Below are positions 43,132 through 49,835 of a stretch of 64,000 bases of DNA, piece after piece. The stretch spans positions 3,100,001-3,164,000 of the forward strand of contig OZ282574.1 in assembly GCA_965641885.1 (NCBI GenBank), written 5' to 3'. The stretch's first letter is position 1; each line of letters begins with the position of its first letter. This DNA is from Pseudophaeobacter sp965641885. GTDB lineage: Bacteria; Pseudomonadota; Alphaproteobacteria; Rhodobacterales; Rhodobacteraceae. The translations under genes and the position numbers were made by a program. The notes below the pieces were generated by a model. It did no database searches and had not been told where the DNA came from. It worked only from the letters and a program-made list of their open reading frames with translations.

Positions 43132-43797
43132 ATGGTTGAACAAACGATCTCTGCGAGGGCTGCAGCCGCCGATCTGGTGAGCGCTTATAAACGGCGCAAT
43201 ATGCGGCGGGTGGCGCTGGTCATAGGTGCGGCAGTGGTGCTGTTCTGCCTGGTGGTGCTCGACGTGATCACCGGCCCGGCCAGCCTTAGCTTTATGCGCA
43301 CCCTTCAGGTCATCCTTGATCCCACGATTGCCACGGCAAAAGAACAGGTCATTATCTGGCAGTTGCGCCTGCCCGTGGCCCTGATGGCGGTCACTGTTGG
43401 GGCCATGCTGGGTGTGGCGGTGGCCGAGATGCAGACCATCCTCAACACTCCTTTGGCCGCCCCCTTTACGCTGGGGCTGTCGTCTGCCGCCAGTTTTGGC
43501 GCAGCCCTTGGTGTCATCCTCTCGCTGTTGTCCATGTCGGTGCTGGCAAGCGTTTCATTGCTGTCGGCTGTCGCGGTTTCTTTTGTGGGCGCAGTGGTCT
43601 TTGTCGGGCTGCATGATCTGAACCTTGCCGCGCGTTTTGCCGACCCACTTTTTTTGCCCGGCCTGGGGCAGATACTCGCCCAGCGGCCGTCAGAGACGGT
43701 GCTGCGCTCAAAAGCGATTTCACAAACCCATGGGGTGGATGTTGAAATCACCACCGGACCACAAGAGGACCTGCTGGTTCATGCCTACGCGTCGTAA
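43132..43797 (+). pseudogene. Chimera of siderophore permease (FecCD) N-terminus and siderophore ATPase C-terminus
   Basis: The N-terminal ~155 residues are a FecCD-type permease with helices (VALVIGAAVVLFCLVVLDVITGPASLSFMRTLQVIL, QVIIWQLRLPVALMAVTVGAMLGVAVAEMQTILNTPLAAPFTLGLSSAASFGAALG). At VSFVGAVVFVGLHDLNLAARFADPLFLPGLGQILAQRPSETVLRS the sequence switches, in frame, to the H-loop and tail of a siderophore ABC ATPase. Everything between (the rest of the permease, the Walker motifs and the signature) has been deleted. The product can neither form a channel nor bind ATP. Start ATG 43132 (or 43123). Confidence 0.8.
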
Positions 43798-44257
43798 CAT
43801 ATTGCTTTCCATGTCTGTACTTAGCCTCTCCAGCGCGGCCTGGGCCTGCCCGATTGTGCGCCCCACCGGGGCAGGTGCCCATAGCGTTTTGATGCTGAAT
43901 GCCGCCTGCGGTGACACCGGCACGCCCAATGTGTTTGAACCGGTCATCTTGCATGTCGAACCCGGCGACAGTGTCACCTTCCTCCCCACCGACAACAGCC
44001 ACAACGCCGCCTCTAAACGCGGCATGATCCCCGAAGGCGCCGCGCACTGGAACGGCGCGATAGATACCGAAACAACGGTGGTTTTCAATCTGCCGGGAAT
44101 ATGCGGCTACATCTGCCTGCCGCATTATGAGATGGGCATGGTGGGGCTGGTGGTGGTCAGAGGCGATCTGACCAACCTGGCAGCCGTCAAGAAACTGCGC
44201 CACCCTGGTGCAGCGCGCAAAGCCTTTCGCAGCCTGCTGAAACAGCTTGTGGCCTAG
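43781..44257 (+). CDS. Pseudoazurin-like blue copper protein
   Basis: A 158-residue periplasmic cupredoxin with a signal peptide (MPTRRNILLSMSVLSLSSAAWA). The type 1 copper ligands are readable: His in NSHNAAS, then Cys, His and Met in YICLPHYEMGM, as in pseudoazurin, along with GMIPEGAAHWNG. Such proteins carry electrons to denitrification enzymes or other periplasmic oxidoreductases. Two extra Cys (in WACPIV and NAACGD) are unusual. ATG at 43781 lies inside the end of the chimeric permease/ATPase gene. Confidence 0.85.
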   Translation: MPTRRNILLSMSVLSLSSAAWACPIVRPTGAGAHSVLMLNAACGDTGTPNVFEPVILHVEPGDSVTFLPTDNSHNAASKRGMIPEGAAHWNGAIDTETTVVFNLPGICGYICLPHYEMGMVGLVVVRGDLTNLAAVKKLRHPGAARKAFRSLLKQLVA

Positions 44258-44938
44258 GTGAGAAAATACATCCTGCATAACCGGCTTGGCTCGGGCGACT
44301 TTGTGATTGAGGCCGCATTGGCCCTGGCTGAGCTCGACTTTGACTACACGCCGCTTGCCTCAACAGCCGATACAGATGTCGCGTCGCTGGTGCGCGATCT
44401 CAACCCCTGTGGGCAGGTTCCGGTGCTGATGGCGCCGCAGGCCGACCCCCTGACAGAAGTCACCGCCATGATCATCTGGCTGGGACAGAACGAGCCCGCC
44501 TGCAGGCTGGGCCCGGACCTGTGGATTGACAATGACGCCGATTTTATGCGCTGGAGCGTCTTTCTGGCGGTGAACGTCTATGAGGGCATATCGCGCGACA
44601 GTTATCCGCAAAGATACATCGAGCTGAACGACCCGGCGACAGTGCCAACAGAGGCGGCCCGGCTGGCTGTGCGGTGTGCGGCTCATCAACATGTGCACGC
44701 GGCGTTGCGCGTGGTGGAAGAGCAGTGGCAGGCAAAGCCTTTCCTGTTTGGCGCAAAGCTGTCGATATGCGATCTCTTTCTCGCCATGCTCTATGCCTGG
44801 CACAATGAGAAGCCTGACTTGCCCAGCTGCACCGCGATCACTCAGGCCGTAGCACAGCATCCCGTCATCGCTTCGATCTGGCACAGGAATTTTTCCCACC
44901 GTCTGGACAAAGACTGGTTGAAACACCCTGCCACCTAG
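44258..44938 (+). CDS. Glutathione S-transferase family protein
   Basis: A 226-residue protein with an N-terminal thioredoxin-like domain (KYILHNRLGSGDFVIEAALALAELDFDYTPL, NPCGQVPVLM, LTEVTAMIIWL) and a C-terminal all-helical domain (AKPFLFGAKLSICDLFLAMLYAW). The ser/tyr-type catalytic position in RLGSGDF fits bacterial GSTs. It starts with GTG directly after the cupredoxin stop. Substrate unknown; detoxification is the usual role. Confidence 0.82.
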   Translation: MRKYILHNRLGSGDFVIEAALALAELDFDYTPLASTADTDVASLVRDLNPCGQVPVLMAPQADPLTEVTAMIIWLGQNEPACRLGPDLWIDNDADFMRWSVFLAVNVYEGISRDSYPQRYIELNDPATVPTEAARLAVRCAAHQHVHAALRVVEEQWQAKPFLFGAKLSICDLFLAMLYAWHNEKPDLPSCTAITQAVAQHPVIASIWHRNFSHRLDKDWLKHPAT

Positions 44939-45171
44939 AGCCGCCTTACCCCCTCAAACTGTTGCAAACGCGGGATAAGAGGCAGGATCAGACGCAGGAC
45001 CAGAGGCGGGCTATGCCAGGTCGCGAACACCCATTTGGGCGGCTGCTAAATGTGATCCCTCTGCTGCCTGCCTGCGTATATGGAACAGATACCCTGCGGA
45101 TTGAGGTGCTCAGAAACCAGCCGCCTCTGGGGGAATCTGCGCAATTGTTCCGACTGGTGCAGGAGTTCACC

Positions 45172-46428
45172 ATGAGCCAGCAAGACCTGTTCACAGAGTT
45201 GCAACAGCGGACTGATCCGGTCTCGTTTAAAGCAACGCGCGCCTCGGGGCTGTTTCGTCTGGCTCAGTTTTCCGGGCAGGCAGGAACACATTATACAGGC
45301 CTTCGGAACTATGATTTGGGCGCGGATCTCCGCCATAACGTCTCGGCGCTGTCCCCCTGGATCCGGCACCGTCTGATCAGCGAAGAAGAGGTGCTGCGCG
45401 CCACGGTCGCGCGCCATTCGCCGCTGGAGGCTGCAAAATTCATTCAAGAAGTTTTTTGGCGCGGATATTTCAAAGGTTGGCTGGAGCACCACCCCAGTGT
45501 CTGGCACAGCTATCGCGCCGATCTGCAAAGACTGCTCCTTGAGGTCGAAGACAACCGCAGTCTCGCCGCAGCCTACGGCGATGCCGTAAGCGGTAGCACC
45601 GGCATCACCTGCTTCGACGCCTGGCTGCATGAGCTGGTCACCACCGGCTACCTGCACAACCACGCGCGGATGTGGTTCGCCTCCATCTGGATCTTTACCC
45701 TGCGCCTGCCCTGGCAGCTGGGCGCGGATTTTTTCCTGCAACATCTGTTGGATGGGGATCCTGCCGCAAATACCCTCAGCTGGCGCTGGGTGGCGGGACT
45801 GCACACATTGGGCAAACATTATCTGGCGCGCGCGGCAAATATTCAGAAATACACCCAAGGTAGGTTCAATCCGGGCAACCAGCTCGCGACCTCTGCCCCG
45901 CCCCTGCGTGAGGCACAGCTGCACCCCTGTCTGCCGCTGCCGAAAACATCCGACCTCCCAGAGGGTGACTTTGTGCTCTTGATCACCAACGAGGACTGCA
46001 GTGTTGAAACCTGGCTGCCACGCGCGGCGCGCAGCACTGCTGGCCTGACCTCCTCCTGCCCCCGCTCGCCACAGGGCATGAGCCCCGAGGTAAAGGGGTT
46101 TGCCCGCAGCGCTGTGCAGGATGCCCTGACCCGGGCGCTGTCAAACACCGATCAGGTCGCAGAGGTCTCCAGCGCAGCGCGTGACATTGTCTCGGTGGCA
46201 CAAAAGGTAGGAACACAGGTGGTTGTGACCCCCTCTGCAGCAGCCGGGCCGGTTGCCGACTGGTTGCACGGGCTGCGCGCGCCGCTTCAGGCCGCCGGAA
46301 TAGAGCTACGCCAGATCCGCCGCACCTATGATGACCTTGTCTGGCCGCATGCAAAGGCGGGGTTTGGCGGCGTCAGAAACCAGATACCTGCCCTGTTGCG
46401 GGGACTGAATTTGACTGAGGGACGTTAG
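45172..46428 (+). CDS. FAD-binding cryptochrome/photolyase-like protein (paralogue of 2650-3903)
   Basis: A 418-residue protein with the same layout as the copy at 2650-3903: an FAD domain first (RNYDLGADLRHNVSALSPWIRHRLISEEEVL, FIQEVFWRGYFKGWLEHHPSVW, TTGYLHNHARMWFASIWIFTLRLPW, AANTLSWRWVAGLHTLGKHYLAR), then an alpha/beta domain (DFVLLITNEDCSVETWLPR, GTQVVVTPSAAAGPVADWLHGLRAPLQAAGIELRQIRRTYDDLVWPHA). ATG at 45172 has AGGAG 7 bases upstream; an in-frame extension to 44962 is unlikely. It is convergent with a decayed cryB copy, paralleling the cryB partnership seen at 967-3903. Confidence 0.87.
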   Translation: MSQQDLFTELQQRTDPVSFKATRASGLFRLAQFSGQAGTHYTGLRNYDLGADLRHNVSALSPWIRHRLISEEEVLRATVARHSPLEAAKFIQEVFWRGYFKGWLEHHPSVWHSYRADLQRLLLEVEDNRSLAAAYGDAVSGSTGITCFDAWLHELVTTGYLHNHARMWFASIWIFTLRLPWQLGADFFLQHLLDGDPAANTLSWRWVAGLHTLGKHYLARAANIQKYTQGRFNPGNQLATSAPPLREAQLHPCLPLPKTSDLPEGDFVLLITNEDCSVETWLPRAARSTAGLTSSCPRSPQGMSPEVKGFARSAVQDALTRALSNTDQVAEVSSAARDIVSVAQKVGTQVVVTPSAAAGPVADWLHGLRAPLQAAGIELRQIRRTYDDLVWPHAKAGFGGVRNQIPALLRGLNLTEGR

Positions 46429-46444
46429 ATTTGACCGGTGGGTG

Positions 46445-46733
46445 CTAAGGAGCGGCAAGCGTCTGTCTTCGACACAAACGACCGGAAGGAACGGCCAGAC
46501 TATTGCACCAGTCGGCGATCTCGGCCTTCAAACGGTACTCTCCGGGTTCCGTGATTATACGCCCTTGGCGCCATGGCGCATGGCAGAAAAGATGATGGCG
46601 ACTTTCTTTTGTGGTGCGGCACATAGCTGGACACATGATGAACCTCTGCCACGAGAATAACGTGGTGGTTCCGGTCTGCCATCTTAAGGGCGCGAACGTC
46701 TGGTGACGGCTGGTCGCTCAGGATCAAAATCAC
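46445..46733 (-). pseudogene. CryB-type photolyase remnant (N-terminal part only, multiply frameshifted)
   Basis: The minus strand retains VILILSDQPSPDVRALKMADRNHHVILVAEVHHVSSYVPHHKRK, then in another frame VAIIFSAMRHGAKG, then RIITEPGEYRLKAEIADWCNSLAVP and, after another shift, VEDRRL. These line up in order with LRLILGDQLSLSTSSLSD, HHKKKIAFVFSAMRH, LVLTKPGEHRLLSEFD and DDDRFL of the intact gene at 967-2499. About 30 residues after AMRH and all the FAD domain are deleted. It follows the SDR gene on the same strand. Confidence 0.7.
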
Positions 46734-46791
46734 GCGGGGAACTGCGCACGGGCGGGCTGGGCTGGGTTGGCACTGGCACTGGCACTGGGTT

Positions 46792-47454
46792 TCACCAGGG
46801 GATCTCCTGGCCTGCCCAGTCATAAAAGCCTCCGGTCTCGTTTGGTGTCAGGCCATCAAGGACCGCCAGCAGATTGCCTGCAGCCTGCAGCGCGGACACT
46901 TTTTTGTGCTGCGGATAGTCCTGCGTAAAGGAGCTGTCCACGGTGCCGGGGTGCAGGGCTGCGCAAATCAGCTGCCGGTGCGAACGCCGCAATTCGACAG
47001 ACGCCGTTCTGATCACCTGATTGAGAGCCGCCTTTGAGGCCCGGTAAGAATACCATCCACCAAGGGCGTTATCGCCGATTGAGCCAACCCGCGCCGAGAG
47101 GGCGGCAAAAACGGCACGCCGGTCCTTTGGCAACAGGCGTTGGACGTGTTTCAGAACCAGCGCAGGTCCAATTGCGTTCACCGCAAGCAGATGTGCCATC
47201 TCTGCAGCGCACACTGTTTTCAGCGATTTTTCCGGGCCCGCGCTGCCTGCCAGAATGCCTGTCGCCACAACAACCAGATCAAAGGTTTTGTCCAATGCTG
47301 CCAGGCGCTTGGCCACGGTCTCTTCGCAAGTGATGTCAAACCCATCCTCGGCGCGCGACAGGCAGGTGACATGATCACCCCTACTGTGCAGCGCGGCGGC
47401 CAGCGCATGACCAATACCGCCGGACGCGCCAATAACCAGCGCATTTTTCTGCAT
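46792..47454 (-). CDS. Short-chain dehydrogenase/reductase (SDR)
   Basis: A 220-residue NAD(P)-dependent oxidoreductase. It has the cofactor motif ALVIGASGGIGHALAAAL, NAG-equivalent (VVVATGIL), Ser in AALSARVGSIGDN, and the catalytic Tyr/Lys pair in GWYSYRASKAALNQV. ATG at 47454 follows AGGTGAG. It is the last complete gene of a four-gene operon (glutathione peroxidase, DCC protein, TspO, SDR). SDR genes next to cryB-type genes occur in photo-oxidative stress regulons of related bacteria. Substrate unknown. Confidence 0.87.
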   Translation of the reverse strand: MQKNALVIGASGGIGHALAAALHSRGDHVTCLSRAEDGFDITCEETVAKRLAALDKTFDLVVVATGILAGSAGPEKSLKTVCAAEMAHLLAVNAIGPALVLKHVQRLLPKDRRAVFAALSARVGSIGDNALGGWYSYRASKAALNQVIRTASVELRRSHRQLICAALHPGTVDSSFTQDYPQHKKVSALQAAGNLLAVLDGLTPNETGGFYDWAGQEIPW

Positions 47455-47468
47455 GGCTCTCACCTTGT

Positions 47469-47921
47469 CTAGTTTAGAAAAACGATGGCTGCATTCAAAG
47501 CCGTGGCAAAGGCAACCCAGGCCACATAGGGCAGGTTCAACAGGGCCAATAGCCGCTCAGAGCGCCACAGCCCCCGCACCAGCAACAGCAAGGTCAGCAA
47601 GAGGCAAAGAATGACAGCCAGAGCCAGCACCGGCATCTGGGCCGCAAAGAAGGCAGGAGACCACAGGAAGTTCAGCCCCAATTGCAGGCCCCAAAGCCGC
47701 ATCAGGGCGCCGCGATGCCCGTCCGTCCACAGCCGCCAGCCACTATAGGCGATGGCCAGATACAACAGGGTCCAAACCGGTGCAAAGATCCAGTTGGGCG
47801 GATTGAAGACCGGCTTTTGCAGCGCCGCGTACCAGTCGCCGGGCGCCGTCAAGATGCCAATCGCAATGCCACCGCCCACAACCAGCAGCACAAAGAGCAA
47901 AAACGAGGTCAGGTTTTTCAT
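47469..47921 (-). CDS. tspO: TspO/MBR family tryptophan-rich sensory protein
   Basis: A 150-residue five-helix membrane protein. Typical TspO sequence is visible (APGDWYAALQKPVFNPPNWIFAPVWTLLYLAIAYSGWRLW, LQLGLNFLWSPAFFAAQ, LLNLPYVAWVAFATALNAAIVFLN). TspO binds porphyrins and, in Rhodobacter, tunes photosynthesis and stress gene expression; here it sits with oxidative-stress genes. ATG at 47921 follows AAGGCG; a GTG at 47930 is the alternative. The gap to the preceding DCC gene is 12 bases and to SDR 14 bases. Confidence 0.92.
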   Translation of the reverse strand: MKNLTSFLLFVLLVVGGGIAIGILTAPGDWYAALQKPVFNPPNWIFAPVWTLLYLAIAYSGWRLWTDGHRGALMRLWGLQLGLNFLWSPAFFAAQMPVLALAVILCLLLTLLLLVRGLWRSERLLALLNLPYVAWVAFATALNAAIVFLN

Positions 47922-47933
47922 TTCGATCACGCC

Positions 47934-48473
47934 TTATTGCTGGTTCTGGTCTGGCAGATTCTGGTCTGGGAAGTTCTGGGCTGGCAGGTTCTGGGCTGGC
48001 GGCACCTGCGCCCGAGGCGCCTCAACAGGCCGCCCAAAAGCGCGTTTATAAAGACGAAACGCCCTGACAAATAGCGGCCGCAGATGCAGGAAACCCCGAT
48101 AGAAGATTTCGAGCAAGGCAACCCCGCCCGGGATCCTGTCAATCCCAGCCAACCAACGCCACCCCGGGAGAACACGCCAGAGCGCGACAAATCCCTGTGC
48201 GCCAGAGGCGTAGCTGCCATCTGGCAGGCGCACATGAAACCGCGCCATTGCCGCGCTGCGCGACAAACTGTGGTCGCCCCTGCCACCGTCCCCCCTGACT
48301 CCGTCGCCCAAAAAATCGTCTCGTGACACGTCAATGAGCGCGAGACTATCCTCGCTGTCTGCCCGTTTGTACGACGCGATTTCGGCCGCACATAAAGGAC
48401 AGGAGCCGTCGAAGAACACTGTCACAGCTTTTGGTGTCACGGCTTTGGTTTGATCTTCGCGCTGGGGGCTCAT
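47934..48473 (-). CDS. DCC-family (DUF393) thiol-disulfide oxidoreductase-like protein with C-terminal PxQN repeats
   Basis: A 179-residue protein whose core begins VFFDGSCPLCAAEIASYKR, the CPLC motif of the DCC family, followed by LALIDVSRDDF and ALWRVLPGWRWLAGIDRIPGG. The last ~20 residues are repeats of P-[AD]-Q-N-[LF] (PAQNLPAQNFPDQNLPDQN), encoded by a 15-base tandem DNA repeat; the family normally ends earlier. It overlaps the upstream glutathione peroxidase gene by 4 bases. Redox function is inferred from the CxxC motif. Confidence 0.85.
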   Translation of the reverse strand: MSPQREDQTKAVTPKAVTVFFDGSCPLCAAEIASYKRADSEDSLALIDVSRDDFLGDGVRGDGGRGDHSLSRSAAMARFHVRLPDGSYASGAQGFVALWRVLPGWRWLAGIDRIPGGVALLEIFYRGFLHLRPLFVRAFRLYKRAFGRPVEAPRAQVPPAQNLPAQNFPDQNLPDQNQQ

Positions 48474-48991
48474 TGCAACAGCGCCTCGATGTCGCGGCGC
48501 ATGCGGCCGGACTGTGGTTTGACGCCCGAGCTATAGGTGGCTACCACCTCTCCTGCCGGACCAATCAGCACCTTGCTAAAGTTCCAGCTGGGCTCAAACC
48601 CTGTCTCGGCTTTGAGCGAGCGGTAGAAGGGGTGCGACATGGGGCCGGTGACTGTGGTGATCTCCGTCATTGGCATATCGAGGCCGTATTGCAGGTCGCA
48701 AAATTCCCTAACCTGCTCATTGCCCGAAAGCTCCTGGCGAAAATCATCCGATGGCACGGCAAGAACCACAAGGCCGCGATCACGATAGCGGTCGTACAAG
48801 GCCTGCAGCCCCCTGTATTGCTTGGTGAAGGCACATCTCGACGCGGTATTGACCACAAGGACGGGTCGGCCGCTCCACTGCGACAGGGTCATTGTGCCGC
48901 CATCAATGGAGGCAAAAGGCACGTTCAGATTTGCCGCACTCGCCTGAAAAGCGATCAGCATTGGCAACAGGCCCACTACAAATTTCATCAT
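48470..48991 (-). CDS. Exported glutathione peroxidase-like protein
   Basis: A 173-residue peroxidase of the GPx/thioredoxin fold. The active-site stretch LVVNTASRCAFTKQYRGLQALYDRY carries Cys in place of selenocysteine; LAVPSDDFRQELSGNEQVREFC and EPSWNFSKVLI supply the usual Gln- and Trp/Asn-containing motifs. An N-terminal signal peptide (MMKFVVGLLPMLIAFQASA) suggests a periplasmic enzyme removing peroxides, probably with thioredoxin-like donors. ATG at 48991 has GGAGGT upstream. It heads the stress-type operon. Confidence 0.88.
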   Translation of the reverse strand: MMKFVVGLLPMLIAFQASAANLNVPFASIDGGTMTLSQWSGRPVLVVNTASRCAFTKQYRGLQALYDRYRDRGLVVLAVPSDDFRQELSGNEQVREFCDLQYGLDMPMTEITTVTGPMSHPFYRSLKAETGFEPSWNFSKVLIGPAGEVVATYSSGVKPQSGRMRRDIEALLQ

Positions 48992-49196
48992 CGCCGCACC
49001 TCCAATTGTAAACAATACGGTGCGGCTGCGGCTTTGGATCATTCATTTTCAAAACAGAGGATAGACTTGCGGCCACTGAGACTGTGAGTGAGGCTGCGCC
49101 ACAGGACATGGGCTGAGAGCATAGAGGCACGGGGGAAGAAGGCAGCGCAGCAGGAAGCAGGCGGGCCACGCAGCTGCGCAGCCTCTGCCGCCGATA

Positions 49197-49712
49197 TCAG
49201 CCCTTGGCCAGAGAGGCCTCAACCCAGTCGACAAGTGCCTCCACCTCAGTGGCGCCCTGCACAGCCAGGCCATCTGAGAAGGCCTTGAAGGGCTCGACGT
49301 TCATCCGGTTGACGCCGGAGACAACCACCAGCCCCTGCGCCAGAGCCTCACCGATAACCGGACGCATGCCGCGTCCATCGGCCTCGTGTTTGCCAAATTT
49401 ATTGACGATCAGAACCTGCGGCTGTGGGTCGCTTTGCAGACTGCTTGTGACCTGCCCGACCGCCTGTTCCAGCGCCTCTGGATTCAGGCGGCAGCCCCGC
49501 GACCCTGCGCCCAGGGATTGCGAAATGCGGATGGTTTCCCCTGCGGGCAGTACCCGCACATCCATATCGCACAGGGTGTCATCACTGCATTCGATATTGC
49601 TCTGCACGATGCCGGCAAGGCGAATGCCTTTGGCGGCCAGCGCGTCGGCCAGACTGGTCAGCAAGCGGTCAGTCGCCCCACGGGTCTCGGTCATGACATA
49701 GGCCAGATGCAT
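49197..49712 (-). CDS. DUF2478 family NTPase-like protein
   Basis: A 171-residue protein (LAYVMTETRGATDRLLTSLADALAAKGIRLAGIVQSN, CDMDVRVLPAGETIRISQSLGAGSRGCRLNPEALEQA, VLIVNKFGKHEADGRGMRPVIGEAL, VVSGVNRMNVEPFKAFSDG) that fits DUF2478, an uncharacterised family resembling small nucleoside-triphosphatases; some members are linked to molybdenum-related genes. No such genes are adjacent here. ATG at 49712 follows AGAGGG. It appears monocistronic, ending about 200 bases from the glutathione peroxidase promoter region. Confidence 0.8.
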   Translation of the reverse strand: MHLAYVMTETRGATDRLLTSLADALAAKGIRLAGIVQSNIECSDDTLCDMDVRVLPAGETIRISQSLGAGSRGCRLNPEALEQAVGQVTSSLQSDPQPQVLIVNKFGKHEADGRGMRPVIGEALAQGLVVVSGVNRMNVEPFKAFSDGLAVQGATEVEALVDWVEASLAKG

Positions 49713-49835
49713 CAAAAGCCCTCTCATCTGTGTTATAGAATTCCGCCCTAAGTGCTATCCGCAATGCTCCCCTGACGCCAGAGGCAGAATTGCCGCGCCG
49801 CCCCTATGAGGCGACGCGCGCAGTCATATTGCGGT

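Noticed and set aside
46500..46823. 107-residue minus-strand frame taken as a whole gene
   Set aside because: It is only one frame of the decayed cryB copy; the N-terminal part before VILIL is non-coding and the end is frameshifted.
47937..48000. Tandem repeats as a possible CRISPR or regulatory repeat
   Set aside because: They form the in-frame C-terminus of the DCC protein gene.
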